From positions 496,001 to 560,000 of the forward strand of contig NZ_FTNQ01000002.1 in the NCBI RefSeq assembly GCF_900156455.1: a DNA stretch of 64,000 nt, written 5' to 3'. Positions 45,058-54,958 of this stretch are shown in pieces. Each line of letters starts with the position of its first letter. Within the stretch, counting starts at the first letter, position 1. Source of the stretch: Microbacterium sp. RURRCA19A. GTDB taxonomy: Bacteria; Actinomycetota; Actinomycetes; Actinomycetales; Microbacteriaceae. Below the pieces are notes generated by a model, which saw only the letters and a list, made by a program, of their open reading frames with translations, made no database searches and was not told the DNA's origin. Position numbers and translations under genes: made by a program.

Positions 45058-46134
45058 GTGAGTGAAGAGCCGGTCCTCCCCCGTATCCGTCCCGAGATCG
45101 CCGCGTTGCCCGCGTACCGGCAGGGCAAGCAGGCGAGCCCCGACGCGTTCAAGCTGTCGAGCAACGAGAACCCGTTCGGTCCTCTTCCGGGGGTGGTCGA
45201 GGCCGTTCAGGCCGCGACGTCGATCAATCGGTACCCGGATGCCACGGCCGCCCGGCTGCGTGCACGCCTCGGCGCGCGCTACGGGGTGTCGCCCGACGAG
45301 GTGCACATCGGCGCGGGCAGCGTGTCGCTGCTCGCGCAGCTGCTCTCGGCGGCGGCGGGCCCCGGTGACGAGGTCGTCTACGCGTGGCGCTCGTTCGAGG
45401 CGTACCCGTCGCTCGTCGCAGTCACCGGTGCGACCAGCGTGCAGGTGCCGCTCACGGCGGACGCGCGTCACGATCTTCCGGCGATGGCGGCCGCCGTCAC
45501 CGACCGCACGCGCGTGATCGTGGTGTGCAGCCCCAACAATCCCACCGGTCCCACGGTCGGCTTCGATGAGTTCGCCGCTTTCGTCGAGGCGGTGCCCTCG
45601 GACGTGCTCGTGCTGCTTGACGAGGCGTACGCCGAGTTCGTCACCGACCCGGACGCTGTCGAGGGGCACCGCGTGCGCGCGCTGCTCGCACGTCCCAACA
45701 TCGTCGTGCTGCGCACGTTCTCGAAGGCGTACGGCCTCGCGGGCCTGCGCGTCGGTTACGCGATCGGGCACACGCGCGTGCTCGATGCGGCCCGCAGCAC
45801 CGCGATCCCGCTGGCCGTCACGGCGGCGGCCGAGGAGGCGGCCTTGGCGAGCCTGGATGCCGAGAGCGAGCTGCTGCACCGTGTCGCCGTCCTCGCCGAG
45901 CGGCGCGACCGCCTGGCCGCCGGCCTCCGCGCGAGCGGCTGGGACGTGCCCCAGGCGCAGGGCAACTTCGTGTGGCTCCCCGCGGGCGAGCGTGCGCTGG
46001 AGATCGCCGCGGTGTTCGAGGAGGCCGGGCTCATCGTGCGACCGTTCGCCGGCGACGGGGTCCGCATCTCGGTCGGCGAGGAGGAGTCGATCGACCGCGT
46101 GATCGAGGTCGCCGCCTCCGTCGTCCCGCGCTGA
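45058..46134 (+). CDS. hisC: Histidinol-phosphate / aromatic aminotransferase
   Basis: 358 residues, leaderless GTG start. PLP-dependent class I/II fold: [18 protein letters not shown] at the N-terminus, [28 protein letters not shown] and the lysine motif [17 protein letters not shown]. In actinobacteria this subfamily includes HisC and the phenylalanine aminotransferase Pat. No other his genes are nearby and branched-chain dehydrogenase genes follow, so a role as a broader aminotransferase is plausible. The symbol reflects the family only. Confidence 0.85.
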   Translation: MSEEPVLPRIRPEIAALPAYRQGKQASPDAFKLSSNENPFGPLPGVVEAVQAATSINRYPDATAARLRARLGARYGVSPDEVHIGAGSVSLLAQLLSAAAGPGDEVVYAWRSFEAYPSLVAVTGATSVQVPLTADARHDLPAMAAAVTDRTRVIVVCSPNNPTGPTVGFDEFAAFVEAVPSDVLVLLDEAYAEFVTDPDAVEGHRVRALLARPNIVVLRTFSKAYGLAGLRVGYAIGHTRVLDAARSTAIPLAVTAAAEEAALASLDAESELLHRVAVLAERRDRLAAGLRASGWDVPQAQGNFVWLPAGERALEIAAVFEEAGLIVRPFAGDGVRISVGEEESIDRVIEVAASVVPR

Positions 46135-46142
46135 GACCGCCG

Positions 46143-47651
46143 GTGACCGAGTCGTCGGCCGTCGGCATCCGGGATGCCGCGACCACCCCCGTCATCCCCG
46201 GGTTCTTCCCCGACCCCTCGGTGTGCCGCGTGGGCGAGGACTATTACCTGGTCAACTCGTCGTTCGAGTACGCGCCCGGCATCCCGATCCACCTCAGTCG
46301 TGACCTGCGGACGTGGACGCAGCTCGGGAACGTGCTGACGCGCGAGAGCCAGTTCCCGGCCGGGGAGTCGGGGGCGAGTAGGGGGATCTACGCACCCACG
46401 ATCCGCCACCTCGACGGCACGTTCTTCGTCGTCGGCACGAACGTCGAGCACGGCGGCGAGCAGTTCGTCGTCGCGGCCGCGGATCCCGCCGGGCCCTGGT
46501 CGGAGCCGATCGTGTTCCCGGGACTGGGCGGCATCGACCCCGACCTGACGTGGGACGAGGACGACCGATGCTTTCTCACCTACTGCGCCCTCGACGAGAC
46601 GCTGCGGCCCGCGGGCGGCACACTGCCGGTGATCGCGCAGGTGCGCGTCGACCTCGAGCGCGGCATCCGTCTCGAAGAGCCGCGGGTGATCTGGCGGGGG
46701 AGCGGCCTCGCGCACCCCGAGGGCCCGCACCTGTACCGGCGCGGGGAGTGGTGGTACCTGCTCACCGCCGAAGGCGGCACCGAGCGCGGACACGCGGTGT
46801 GCGTGGCGCGGTCGCGGGCGATCGACGGTCCGTTCGAGCCGGCGCCGTCGAACCCGATCTTCAGCCGTCGCAGCACCGGCCACCCCGTGCAGAACACCGG
46901 GCACGCCGACCTCGTCGAGCGCCCCGACGGGGAGTGGGCGATGGTGTACCTCGGCGTCCGTCCGCGCGGTTTCACCCCGGGGTTCCACGTCGTGGGTCGC
47001 GAGACCTTCCTCGCCCGCATCGCCTGGGTCGACGACTGGCCGGTGGTGCACACCGACGTCGAGCTGCCCGCCCGGCCCGACATCGCGTTCGTCGATGACT
47101 TCTCCGCCCCGGTGCTGCACCCGCGGTGGGTGTCGCCCGGCGCGGCGCTCGCCGCGTTCGCGCGTCCCAATCCCGACGGCGGGCTCCAGCTCGATCGTCG
47201 GGATGCCGTGAACGGTGCGCCCGCAGCGCTGTCGGTGCGTGTGCGCGATCTGCGCTGGCGATACGAGGCGCGCGTCGACACCTCGGCGGGTGTGGCCCTG
47301 CGGGTCCGACTCGATGAGCGGCACTGGTGCGAGGTCGCGCTCGAGGGCGGCGCGGCCGAGGTGCGGGCGCGCATCGGTCCGCTCGAGGCATCCCCGGGTT
47401 CCGCCCGCGCGGTCGGCGACGCCGTGACGCTCGTCGTCGAGGCGACGGATGCCACCCACGACGGCCCCGACGACCTGCGGTTCGGCCTGGTCGACGCGGA
47501 CGGCGAGCGGTGGATCGCATCGCTCGACGGCCGCTACCTCTCCACAGAGGTCGCGGGCGGGTTCACCGGCCGCACCCTCGGGCTGCGCGCCCTCGGGTCG
47601 ACGCCGGCGCGGGTCGTGAGCGTGCGCTACGTGCCGCTCGGCGAGGAATGA
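46143..47651 (+). CDS. GH43 beta-xylosidase/alpha-L-arabinofuranosidase, cytoplasmic
   Basis: 502 residues from a GTG eight bases after hisC. The five-bladed propeller starts VIPGFFPDPSVCRVGEDYYL with the catalytic aspartate of FPDPS. SRGIYAPTIRHLDGTFFVVG and AHPEGPHLYRRGEWWYLLTA hold the further acidic residues. A C-terminal beta-sandwich covers about 330-502. No signal peptide, so it works on imported xylo- or arabino-oligosaccharides. Its place between hisC and the dehydrogenase genes breaks an otherwise amino-acid-related group. Confidence 0.9.
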   Translation: MTESSAVGIRDAATTPVIPGFFPDPSVCRVGEDYYLVNSSFEYAPGIPIHLSRDLRTWTQLGNVLTRESQFPAGESGASRGIYAPTIRHLDGTFFVVGTNVEHGGEQFVVAAADPAGPWSEPIVFPGLGGIDPDLTWDEDDRCFLTYCALDETLRPAGGTLPVIAQVRVDLERGIRLEEPRVIWRGSGLAHPEGPHLYRRGEWWYLLTAEGGTERGHAVCVARSRAIDGPFEPAPSNPIFSRRSTGHPVQNTGHADLVERPDGEWAMVYLGVRPRGFTPGFHVVGRETFLARIAWVDDWPVVHTDVELPARPDIAFVDDFSAPVLHPRWVSPGAALAAFARPNPDGGLQLDRRDAVNGAPAALSVRVRDLRWRYEARVDTSAGVALRVRLDERHWCEVALEGGAAEVRARIGPLEASPGSARAVGDAVTLVVEATDATHDGPDDLRFGLVDADGERWIASLDGRYLSTEVAGGFTGRTLGLRALGSTPARVVSVRYVPLGEE

Positions 47652-47731
47652 CCCCGCGCCTTGTCGGAATCCAACGCCGGATAGCGGCATCCGTTGTGCA
47701 CCTCATGCGGTGCAGGGCATGACGCGACCGT

Positions 47732-47737
47732 TAGCGT
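47732..47737 (+). promoter_or_regulatory. Candidate -10 box for leaderless E1-alpha gene
   Basis: TAGCGT ends six bases before the ATG at 47744. No Shine-Dalgarno sequence precedes the start. Confidence 0.45.
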
Positions 47738-47743
47738 AGGGAC

Positions 47744-48874
47744 ATGACCCCGCTCGACGACCCGGCTCTCGTGCGCGTTCTGGCGGCCGACGGCACGCTC
47801 GCGCCCACCCCTGAGGCCGAGCGCTATCTGCCGCTGATCGAAGCCCTCACCGACGCCGAACTCGAGACCTTCTACCGCGACATGGTCTCGATCCGCGCCT
47901 TCGACGTGCAGGCGACCAACCTGCAGCGGCAGGGGCAATTGGCTCTGTGGCCGCCGTCGTTCGGGCAGGAGGCCGCGCAGGTCGGCTCGGCCCGCGCCGC
48001 CCGCGCGCAGGACCACATCTTCCCCTCGTACCGCGAGCACGTGGTCACCCGCATCCGCGGTGTCGACCCGCTCGACATCATCCGGCTCATGCGCGGGCTC
48101 ACGCACGGCGGATGGGACCCGTCCGACCCGAAGAACGGCAACACCCACATCTACACGCTCGTGCTCGGCGCGCAGACGCTGCACGCCACGGGCCTCGGCA
48201 TGGGCCTGGTGTTCGACGGAAAGTGCGGCACCGGCGACCCCGAGCGCGACGAGGCGGTGATCGTCTACTACGGCGACGGTGCGTCCAGCCAGGGCGACGT
48301 GCACGAGGCGATGGTGTTCGCCGCGAGCTTCCAGACGCCCGAGGTGTTCTTCCTGCAGAACAACCAGTGGGCCATCTCCGTCCCGGTCGCCACCCAGTCG
48401 CGCACCCCGCTGTACCAGCGGGCGGCGGGGTATGGCATCCCGAGTGTCCAGGTCGACGGCAACGACGTGCTCGCCAGCTACGCGGTGTCGAAGCTCGCGC
48501 TCGACGAGGCCCGCGCGGGCGGTGGCCCCCGCGCGATCGAGGCGATGACCTACCGCCGTGGCGCGCACACCACGAGCGACGACCCGACGAAGTACCGCAC
48601 CTCCGCCGAAGAAGAGTCGTGGGCCGGTCGTGACCCGATCGCCCGTATGCGCGCCTACCTCGAGGCCCGCGGCGCCTCGCAGCAGTTCTTCGACGACGCG
48701 GATGCCGAGGGTCGCGCGCTCGCCGACGACGTGCGCGTGCGCACGAACGAGCTCGGTACGATCCCGCGCGTCCACATGTTCGAGAGCGTCTACTCCGAGG
48801 TGCACGCGCTCGTGCAGGAAGAGCAGCGCTGGCTCGACGACTACGAGGCCGCGATGGACGGGGGAACGAAGTGA
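47744..48874 (+). CDS. 2-oxoacid dehydrogenase E1 alpha subunit (branched-chain type)
   Basis: 376 residues. The thiamine-diphosphate motif GDGASSQGDVHEAMVFAASF through FFLQNNQWAI is intact, as is the phosphorylation-loop-like YRRGAHTTSDDPTKYRT. E1 decarboxylates branched-chain 2-oxoacids (from Leu, Ile, Val) and passes the acyl group to lipoyl-E2. Separate alpha and beta chains, rather than the fused AceE form, fit the branched-chain/pyruvate heterotetrameric class. First gene of the E1alpha-E1beta-E2 set. Confidence 0.92.
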   Translation: MTPLDDPALVRVLAADGTLAPTPEAERYLPLIEALTDAELETFYRDMVSIRAFDVQATNLQRQGQLALWPPSFGQEAAQVGSARAARAQDHIFPSYREHVVTRIRGVDPLDIIRLMRGLTHGGWDPSDPKNGNTHIYTLVLGAQTLHATGLGMGLVFDGKCGTGDPERDEAVIVYYGDGASSQGDVHEAMVFAASFQTPEVFFLQNNQWAISVPVATQSRTPLYQRAAGYGIPSVQVDGNDVLASYAVSKLALDEARAGGGPRAIEAMTYRRGAHTTSDDPTKYRTSAEEESWAGRDPIARMRAYLEARGASQQFFDDADAEGRALADDVRVRTNELGTIPRVHMFESVYSEVHALVQEEQRWLDDYEAAMDGGTK

Positions 48875-49848
48875 CCGAGAACCTCCCGATCAGCCGCGCC
48901 CTCAACGCCGGTCTCCGCCGTGCGCTGGAGACCAACGACCGCGTCCTGCTCATGGGCGAGGACATCGGCCCGCTCGGCGGGGTCTTCCGCGTGACCGAGG
49001 GTCTGCAGAACGACTTCGGGCCGCGTCGCGTGATCGACTCCCCGCTGGCGGAGTCCGGCATCGTCGGCACTGCGATCGGCCTCGCGATGGGCGGTTTCCG
49101 CCCCGTGCTCGAGATCCAGTTCGACGGCTTCGTCTTCCCCGCGTTCGACCAGATCACCTCGCAGCTCGCGAAGATCACGAACCGCCACGAGGGCGGCGTG
49201 CAGATGCCCGTCGTCATCCGCATCCCGTACGGCGGGCACATCGGCGCGGTCGAGCACCACCAGGAGAGCCCCGAGGCGTACTTCACGCACACCGCGGGTC
49301 TGCGCGTGGTCAGCCCGTCGACGGCGAACGACGCGTACTGGATGATCCAGCAGGCGATCGAGTCGCCCGATCCCGTGATCTTCCTCGAGCCGAAGGCGAA
49401 GTACTGGCAGAAGGGCGAGGTCGACACCGAAGCCCCGGCGCTGCCGCTGCACGCGAGCCGCATCGTCCGTCGCGGCACCGACGTCACCCTCGTCGGACAC
49501 GGCGCCATGGTCACGACCCTTCTGCAGGCCGCGGCGCTCGCCGAGAGCGAGGGCACGAGCTGCGAGGTCATCGACCTGCGTTCGCTCTCACCGGTCGACT
49601 ACGGCCCGCTGCTGGACTCGATCCGCCGCACCGGCCGTATGGTCTACGCGCAGGAGGCGCCGGGCTTCACCTCCCTCGGTTCCGAGATCGCCGCCACCGT
49701 CATGGAGCGGGCGTTCTTCGCGCTCGAGGCGCCGGTGCTGCGCGTGTCGGGCTTCGACGTGCCATTCCCTCCCGCGAAGCTCGAGGGCACGTACCTCCCC
49801 GACGCCGACCGCATCCTCGAGGCCGTCGACCGGTCCCTCGCGTACTGA
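48871..49848 (+). CDS. 2-oxoacid dehydrogenase E1 beta subunit
   Basis: 325 residues from a GTG overlapping the E1 alpha stop (GTGA). LLMGEDIGPLGGVFRVTEGL, SPLAESGIVGTAIGLAMGGF and YGGHIGAVEHHQESPEAYFT are characteristic of the E1 beta transketolase-like chain. It forms the alpha2-beta2 E1 with the preceding gene's product. The C-terminal domain (YAQEAPGFTSLGSEIA) contacts E2. Confidence 0.93.
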   Translation: MTENLPISRALNAGLRRALETNDRVLLMGEDIGPLGGVFRVTEGLQNDFGPRRVIDSPLAESGIVGTAIGLAMGGFRPVLEIQFDGFVFPAFDQITSQLAKITNRHEGGVQMPVVIRIPYGGHIGAVEHHQESPEAYFTHTAGLRVVSPSTANDAYWMIQQAIESPDPVIFLEPKAKYWQKGEVDTEAPALPLHASRIVRRGTDVTLVGHGAMVTTLLQAAALAESEGTSCEVIDLRSLSPVDYGPLLDSIRRTGRMVYAQEAPGFTSLGSEIAATVMERAFFALEAPVLRVSGFDVPFPPAKLEGTYLPDADRILEAVDRSLAY

Positions 49849-49875
49849 CCCGCTCTTCCTCTCTCCGCCATGAAC

Positions 49876-49946
49876 CGCGAGACTTCATCGCACCGGCGAG
49901 ACCGCGACATCGCGCCGCAGCCTCGTCGGTGAGCTGAAGTCTCGCG
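49876..49946. repeat. Inverted repeat CGCGAGACTTCA / TGAAGTCTCGCG
   Basis: Perfect 12-bp arms at 49876-49887 and 49935-49946, separated by 47 bp, in the only gap of the E1-E2 gene set. A long-loop hairpin could lower E2 expression or be an element of the bidirectional-motif type seen elsewhere in the window. Confidence 0.7.
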
Positions 49947-49962
49947 AGCAAAGGACATCACC

Positions 49963-51276
49963 GTGACCGAGCAGACCTTCGTCCTCCCCGACGTCGGTGA
50001 AGGACTCACCGAGGCCGAGATCGTCCAGTGGCGCGTCGCGCCCGGCGACGAGGTGGCCGTCAACGACGTGCTCGTCGAGATCGAGACCGCCAAGTCGCTC
50101 GTCGAGCTGCCGTCGCCGTACTCCGGCACGGTCGGCGAGTTGCTGGCATCCGAAGGATCCACCGTCGAGGTCGGTGCGCCGATCATCACGATCGGATCGA
50201 CGGATGCCGGTGGCCCGGCGCCCGCCGAACCGGTGAGCGTGCCCGAACCCGACGACGCCGGCGGCGCCGTCCTGGTCGGCTACGGCACGGGTGGCGCGGT
50301 GTCGTCGCGGCGTCGCAAGCCCGCGGAGCGGCCGGTCAAGGCATCCGTCGGGGTGGTTGCGAAGCCGCCGATCCGCAAGCTCGCCCGCGACCTGGGCGTC
50401 GACCTGTCGGCCGTGACGCCGAGCGGCCCCGCCGGTGAGGTCACGCGCGACGACGTCGTGAAGCACGCCGAGCAGGCGAGCGTCTTCCGCAACATCGAGA
50501 CGCCCGAATGGGGCACCGTGCGCGAGGAGACCATCCCGGTCGCAGCCCCCGCCGCGCCCGCGCCGGTCGACGACGCGCGCGAGGAGTCGATCCCGGTGCG
50601 GGGCGTCCGCAAGGCCACCGCGAACGCGATGACCTCGAGCGCCTACTCCGCCCCGCACGTCTCCGTGTGGGTCGACGTCGACGCGTCGCGCACGATGGAG
50701 CTCGTCAAGCGCCTGAAGGCCTCGCCGGACTTCGCCGACGTGAAGATCTCGCCGCTGCTGATCATGGCGCGCGCCGTGATCTGGGCGCTGCGCCGCACCC
50801 CGATGATCAACGCCGCCTGGGTCGACACCGAGGACGGCGCGCAGATCCGTGTGCGCCACTACGTGAACCTCGGCATCGCCGCGGCGACCCCGCGGGGGCT
50901 GCTCGTGCCGAACATCAAGGACGCGCAGGCGATGAACACGCGCGAGCTGGCGAAGGCACTGGAGAACCTCACGCTCACCGCACGCGACGGCAAGACGAGC
51001 CCCGCCGATCAGGTCGGCGGCACGTTCACCATCACCAACATCGGCGTGTTCGGAGTGGATGCCGGTACCCCGATCATCAACCCCGGCGAGGCCGGCATCA
51101 TCGCCCTCGGCGCGATCCGGCAGAAGCCGTGGGTCGTGGACGGCGAGGTGCGCCCCCGCTGGGTGACCACGGTGTCGGGTTCGTTCGATCACCGCGTGGT
51201 CGACGGCGACGGCATCTCGCGGTTCATCGCGGACGTGGCATCCGTTCTGGAAGAGCCGGCGCTGCTGCTGGACTGA
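49963..51276 (+). CDS. Dihydrolipoamide acyltransferase (E2) of branched-chain 2-oxoacid dehydrogenase
   Basis: 437 residues from a GTG with AAAGGA upstream. One N-terminal lipoyl domain (about 1-75) with the lipoylated lysine in [17 protein letters not shown]; a peripheral-subunit-binding domain ([20 protein letters not shown], about 125-160); and the C-terminal catalytic core (about 205-437) with [16 protein letters not shown] containing the active histidine. It transfers acyl groups from lipoamide to CoA. The E3 gene is not in the window. Confidence 0.94.
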   Translation: MTEQTFVLPDVGEGLTEAEIVQWRVAPGDEVAVNDVLVEIETAKSLVELPSPYSGTVGELLASEGSTVEVGAPIITIGSTDAGGPAPAEPVSVPEPDDAGGAVLVGYGTGGAVSSRRRKPAERPVKASVGVVAKPPIRKLARDLGVDLSAVTPSGPAGEVTRDDVVKHAEQASVFRNIETPEWGTVREETIPVAAPAAPAPVDDAREESIPVRGVRKATANAMTSSAYSAPHVSVWVDVDASRTMELVKRLKASPDFADVKISPLLIMARAVIWALRRTPMINAAWVDTEDGAQIRVRHYVNLGIAAATPRGLLVPNIKDAQAMNTRELAKALENLTLTARDGKTSPADQVGGTFTITNIGVFGVDAGTPIINPGEAGIIALGAIRQKPWVVDGEVRPRWVTTVSGSFDHRVVDGDGISRFIADVASVLEEPALLLD

Positions 51277-51283
51277 CGGGGCC

Positions 51284-52330
51284 TCACTGCGCCGCGGTGG
51301 GCGAGGGGCCGCTCGTGGCCCGCACGCGTAGTTCGGGCATGAACACCCTCCGCTCGACGGTCACCCGTCCGCGGATGCGTTCGAGCAGCAGGTCTGCGGC
51401 CGTCGCCCCCATCTCCTTCCCGTGCTGGTCGACCGTCGTCAGCCCGACCAGCGGGTGCGCGGCGATCGGTACGTCGTCGTAGCCGACCACGGCGACATCG
51501 GCGGAGCCGAGCCCCCGGTTCGCGACGACCTCCAGCGCTGCCAGCGCGAGCGAATCGTGCCCCGCGAAGACAGCCGTCGGACGCACCGCCCGATCGAGCA
51601 GACCCGCGACGGCGTCGCGCGCGTCACCCTCGGCGGGGTGGATGCGGATGACTTCGGGTGGGAGTCCGCGTTCCCGCATGAGCTGTTCGTACACCTGCAG
51701 GCGTCGGGGGTGCGGGTCGGTGCGGGGCTCGATGAGGACCCGTTCGTCGTTCGTGACGTGCGCGATCCGCGTATGACCGGCGGCGAAGAGGTGCTCCATC
51801 ACCAGACGGGCCCCTTCGTCATCGTCTCCGACGACGACGTCGTAGTGGCGGGGGTGGTCGTGCTGGCCGACCTGGACGAGGGGCACGCGCTGCCCCAGGT
51901 CTTCGAGCCAGGCCTGCGGTATGCCGGGAGCCACGGCGATGATCCCGTCGACCTGTCGGTCGTACAGGCTCTCGAGTGCCGTCGTGCCGCTGACCGCATC
52001 GGTCATGGGGGCGATGATGAGCTGGTAGTCCGACTCGCGCAGGGAGTCCACGACGCCCGTCAGGATGCGCGTGAAGAAGCCGTTGTCCATGCGCGGCAGC
52101 TGAACACCGATCGTCGACGTGGACCCGCGCATGGCACGGGCGGCCACCCGCGGCCGATAGCCGAGGGCCTCGATCGAGGCGGTCACGCGTTCGCGCATCC
52201 GGTCGCTCACCCCGTAGGCGTCGCGGATGACCTTCGAGACGGCAGCCCGGGACACGCCTGCGTGGCGGGCGACGTCGTCGATGGTCGCCGCCCGGATCGC
52301 CGACGCAGGGGAGGGGGCGGGATCGCGCAT
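51284..52330 (-). CDS. LacI family repressor beside the rhamnosidase gene
   Basis: 348 residues. The HTH reads AATIDDVARHAGVSRAAVSK with the hinge helix AARAMRGSTSTIGVQLPRMD. A periplasmic-binding-like sugar domain follows (FAGHDSLALAALEVVANRGL, DVAVVGYDDVPIAAHPLVGL). It converges on E2 seven bases away and is divergent from the GH78 gene across 122 bp that contain two matching operator-like sites, so it probably represses itself and the rhamnosidase. Inducer likely rhamnose or a rhamnoside (inference). Confidence 0.93.
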   Translation of the reverse strand: MRDPAPSPASAIRAATIDDVARHAGVSRAAVSKVIRDAYGVSDRMRERVTASIEALGYRPRVAARAMRGSTSTIGVQLPRMDNGFFTRILTGVVDSLRESDYQLIIAPMTDAVSGTTALESLYDRQVDGIIAVAPGIPQAWLEDLGQRVPLVQVGQHDHPRHYDVVVGDDDEGARLVMEHLFAAGHTRIAHVTNDERVLIEPRTDPHPRRLQVYEQLMRERGLPPEVIRIHPAEGDARDAVAGLLDRAVRPTAVFAGHDSLALAALEVVANRGLGSADVAVVGYDDVPIAAHPLVGLTTVDQHGKEMGATAADLLLERIRGRVTVERRVFMPELRVRATSGPSPTAAQ

Positions 52331-52358
52331 CGATCTCCTTCCGTCTGTTCGCCCCCGG

Positions 52359-52430
52359 TGTAGATCGGTTGACGAAGCTCTTCTCCGTCGATTATCGTCT
52401 CCTCCACCCGGTTATGTAGATCGGTCTACA
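52359..52430. promoter_or_regulatory. Two LacI operators in the regulator/GH78 gap
   Basis: TGTAGATCGGTCTACA (52415-52430) has 6-bp perfect arms, and TGTAGATCGGTTGACG (52359-52374) repeats its left 11 bases. Centre-to-centre distance is 56 bp, suitable for looping between two dimers. Confidence 0.75.
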
Positions 52431-52452
52431 CACGGCGACCCAGGGCTGACCC

Positions 52453-54705
52453 ATGTTCACGATCTCTCGGCTGATCGCGCCGACCGCACCCGTCGACGGC
52501 GCTCCCACCCTCGTCGGCCGACTCACCCTCGACGAGGGCCACGGTCGTGTCGCCCGGGCCGCGCTCCGTTACTCCGCCCTCGGGATCGTGGATGCCGTGA
52601 TGAACGGTTCCCGCGTGTCGGAGGACCTGCTCACCCCCGGATGGTCGAGCTATGAGTGGCGGGTGCGCGTCGCCGAGACCGACGTGACCCCGCTCGTGGA
52701 GCAGGAATCCACGCTCGAGCTGACCCTGGGGAACGGGTGGTACCGGGGAGCCCTGACCTGGATGGGGGCCACTGCCGTCTACGGCGAGGACCTGGCCGCG
52801 ATCGCCGAGGTGCGCCTCGAGTTCGAGGACGGACATGTCCAGCTGTGGGGAACGGACGAGACGTGGACCGCCCGTGTCAGCGACACCGTCCGGGACGACC
52901 TCTACCACGGGCAGACCATCGACGCCCGGCGCCGGCAGGCGACATCGGACGAGGTCGATGTCCGGGTCGTCGAAGAGCCGCGCGAGCGATTCGAGGCGTA
53001 CGTCGGCCCTCCCGTCGTGCCCCTCGAGACGCTTCCCGTGCGGGCCGCCTGGCTGTCGCCATCCGGCAAGGTCATCGTCGACTTCGGCGAGAACCTCGTC
53101 GGCTGGGTGCGCGCGCGGGTGTCGGGTGACTCGGGCGACATCGTGACGCTGCGTCACGCCGAGGTCCTCGAGGACGGGGAGATCGGCGTCCGTCCCCTCC
53201 GCTCGGCCCGCGCCACCGACCGGTTCATCCTGTCCGGCGGCGACGACGTGTTCGAGCCGCGATTCACGTTCCACGGGTTCCGCTACGTCGAGGTCGACGG
53301 GTGGCCCGGCGGGCTGGACGCCGTGCGCCGCGGCGGACTCGAGGCCGTGCGGATCGGGTCGCGGTTGCGGCGGACCGGGACGTTCTCCAGCTCGGAGCCG
53401 CTCCTGGACCGGCTGCACCAGAACGTCGTCAACAGCACGCTCGGCAACTTCGTCGACCTGCCCACGGACTGCCCGCAGCGCGACGAGCGACTGGGGTGGA
53501 CGGGCGACATCGCCGTCTTCGCGGCGACGAGTGCCTACCTCTTCGACGTCCAGGACTTCCTCCGCGACTGGCTGCGTGATGTCGTCGTCGAGCAGGAGCA
53601 CCAGGGCGGCGTCGTTCCGTACGTGGTGCCGGACGTCCTGAAGCACGTCGGCGTGCCCGCGGACATCGCCCCGGTCGATTCGACCGCCGTGTGGAGCGAC
53701 GCCATCGTCTGGGTGCCGTGGGCGGTGTGGATGGCATCTGGAGACACTCGTGTGCTCGTCGAGAACTTCGAGGGGATGCTGGCACACCTGCGCCACGTCG
53801 ACGCGTTGGTCTCGGCATCCGGTCTCTGGGACCGCGGATTCCAGTTCGGCGACTGGCTCGACCCCGACGCGCCCCCGGACGACCCGGCGGATGCCAAAGC
53901 CGACCGCGGCCTCGTCGCGACCGCCAGCCTCTACCGTTCTGCGGACCTGACGTTCCGCATCGCCGGTGTGCTCGGTCGCACGGAGGTGCGGGACGAGCTC
54001 GGCGTTCTGCGGGACCGCACCCGCGCGGCGTTCCGCGATGCCTACGTCGATCGCGGTGCACGCCGGTTGCGCAACCACTGCGAGACCTCCTACGCCCTCG
54101 CGATCGTCTTCGGGCTGCTCGACGACGACGAGCGGACGTGGGCCGGTGCGAATCTCGCCGACCTGGTCGTGGCATCCGGTCACCGCATCTCGACCGGCTT
54201 CGCCGGCACGCCGTACATCCTGGATGCCCTGAGCGGTACCGGACATGTCGACGTCGCCGGACGGCTGCTGCTCCAGCGGGAGTGCCCTTCGTGGCTCTAC
54301 CCGGTCACGATGGGCGCGACGACGATCTGGGAACGGTGGGACTCGATGCTGCCCGACGGCAGCATCAACCCGGGCGAGATGACCTCGTTCAACCACTACG
54401 CGCTCGGCGCGGTGGCCGACTGGATGCACCGCGTCCTGGGAGGGCTGACGCCCGTGAAGCCCGGATACTCGCGCGTCCGGATCGCCCCTCACCCGATCGA
54501 CGGCGTCGATCACGCGCAGACCGCGTTCGACAGCCGGCACGGGCGGGTGGCGGTGTCCTGGCATCGGGAGGGAACCGTCGTGCACCTCGTGGCCACCGTG
54601 CCCGAGGGCGTCGTGGCCGAGATCCGTGTCGGCGACATCGCCGAGGAAGTCGGAGCCGGCGACCACCGGTTCTCCGCGGAGGTCGCACCGGCCGCCACGG
54701 CGTGA
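52453..54705 (+). CDS. GH78 alpha-L-rhamnosidase, cytoplasmic
   Basis: 750 residues, no signal peptide. N-terminal beta domains (about 1-300: LGNGWYRGALTWMGATAVYG, VDFGENLVGWVRARVSGDSG, FHGFRYVEVDGWPG) lead into the alpha/alpha-barrel. FVDLPTDCPQRDERLGWTGD holds catalytic acidic residues and TTIWERWDSMLPDGSINPGE is a core motif. It removes terminal alpha-L-rhamnose from glycosides. Slightly shorter than typical GH78 enzymes, lacking an extra N-terminal module. Controlled by the divergent LacI protein through the TGTAGA sites. Confidence 0.93.
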   Translation: MFTISRLIAPTAPVDGAPTLVGRLTLDEGHGRVARAALRYSALGIVDAVMNGSRVSEDLLTPGWSSYEWRVRVAETDVTPLVEQESTLELTLGNGWYRGALTWMGATAVYGEDLAAIAEVRLEFEDGHVQLWGTDETWTARVSDTVRDDLYHGQTIDARRRQATSDEVDVRVVEEPRERFEAYVGPPVVPLETLPVRAAWLSPSGKVIVDFGENLVGWVRARVSGDSGDIVTLRHAEVLEDGEIGVRPLRSARATDRFILSGGDDVFEPRFTFHGFRYVEVDGWPGGLDAVRRGGLEAVRIGSRLRRTGTFSSSEPLLDRLHQNVVNSTLGNFVDLPTDCPQRDERLGWTGDIAVFAATSAYLFDVQDFLRDWLRDVVVEQEHQGGVVPYVVPDVLKHVGVPADIAPVDSTAVWSDAIVWVPWAVWMASGDTRVLVENFEGMLAHLRHVDALVSASGLWDRGFQFGDWLDPDAPPDDPADAKADRGLVATASLYRSADLTFRIAGVLGRTEVRDELGVLRDRTRAAFRDAYVDRGARRLRNHCETSYALAIVFGLLDDDERTWAGANLADLVVASGHRISTGFAGTPYILDALSGTGHVDVAGRLLLQRECPSWLYPVTMGATTIWERWDSMLPDGSINPGEMTSFNHYALGAVADWMHRVLGGLTPVKPGYSRVRIAPHPIDGVDHAQTAFDSRHGRVAVSWHREGTVVHLVATVPEGVVAEIRVGDIAEEVGAGDHRFSAEVAPAATA

Positions 54706-54958
54706 GCGACAGGCGGGCCGGGCGCCGCCGGTACCGTGGCGACGAGCCCTCTCGCGAGCGAAGGATGCCGTGCCGGATCGGCATTGCCAGGTTTCTGCCA
54801 GGGTTTCCCGCGATCGCCGTCGTGACGCGGATCCCGTCGCGCCCGAACGCCGGAGGAAGGGCCTCCCGCCGGCATCCCGCCCATCCGATTCCGCATCGCC
54901 CCCGGATGACCCTTCGTGCGGCGGAAGCGCCGCAGACGGAAACGGAAAGGGAAACCTG

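Noticed and set aside
54706..54958. Possible short gene before the SGND-repeat protein
   Set aside because: The frame open here is an in-frame extension without a ribosome-binding site and without a hydrophobic or conserved segment; I see only the short direct repeat TGCCAGG-TTTC near 54785.
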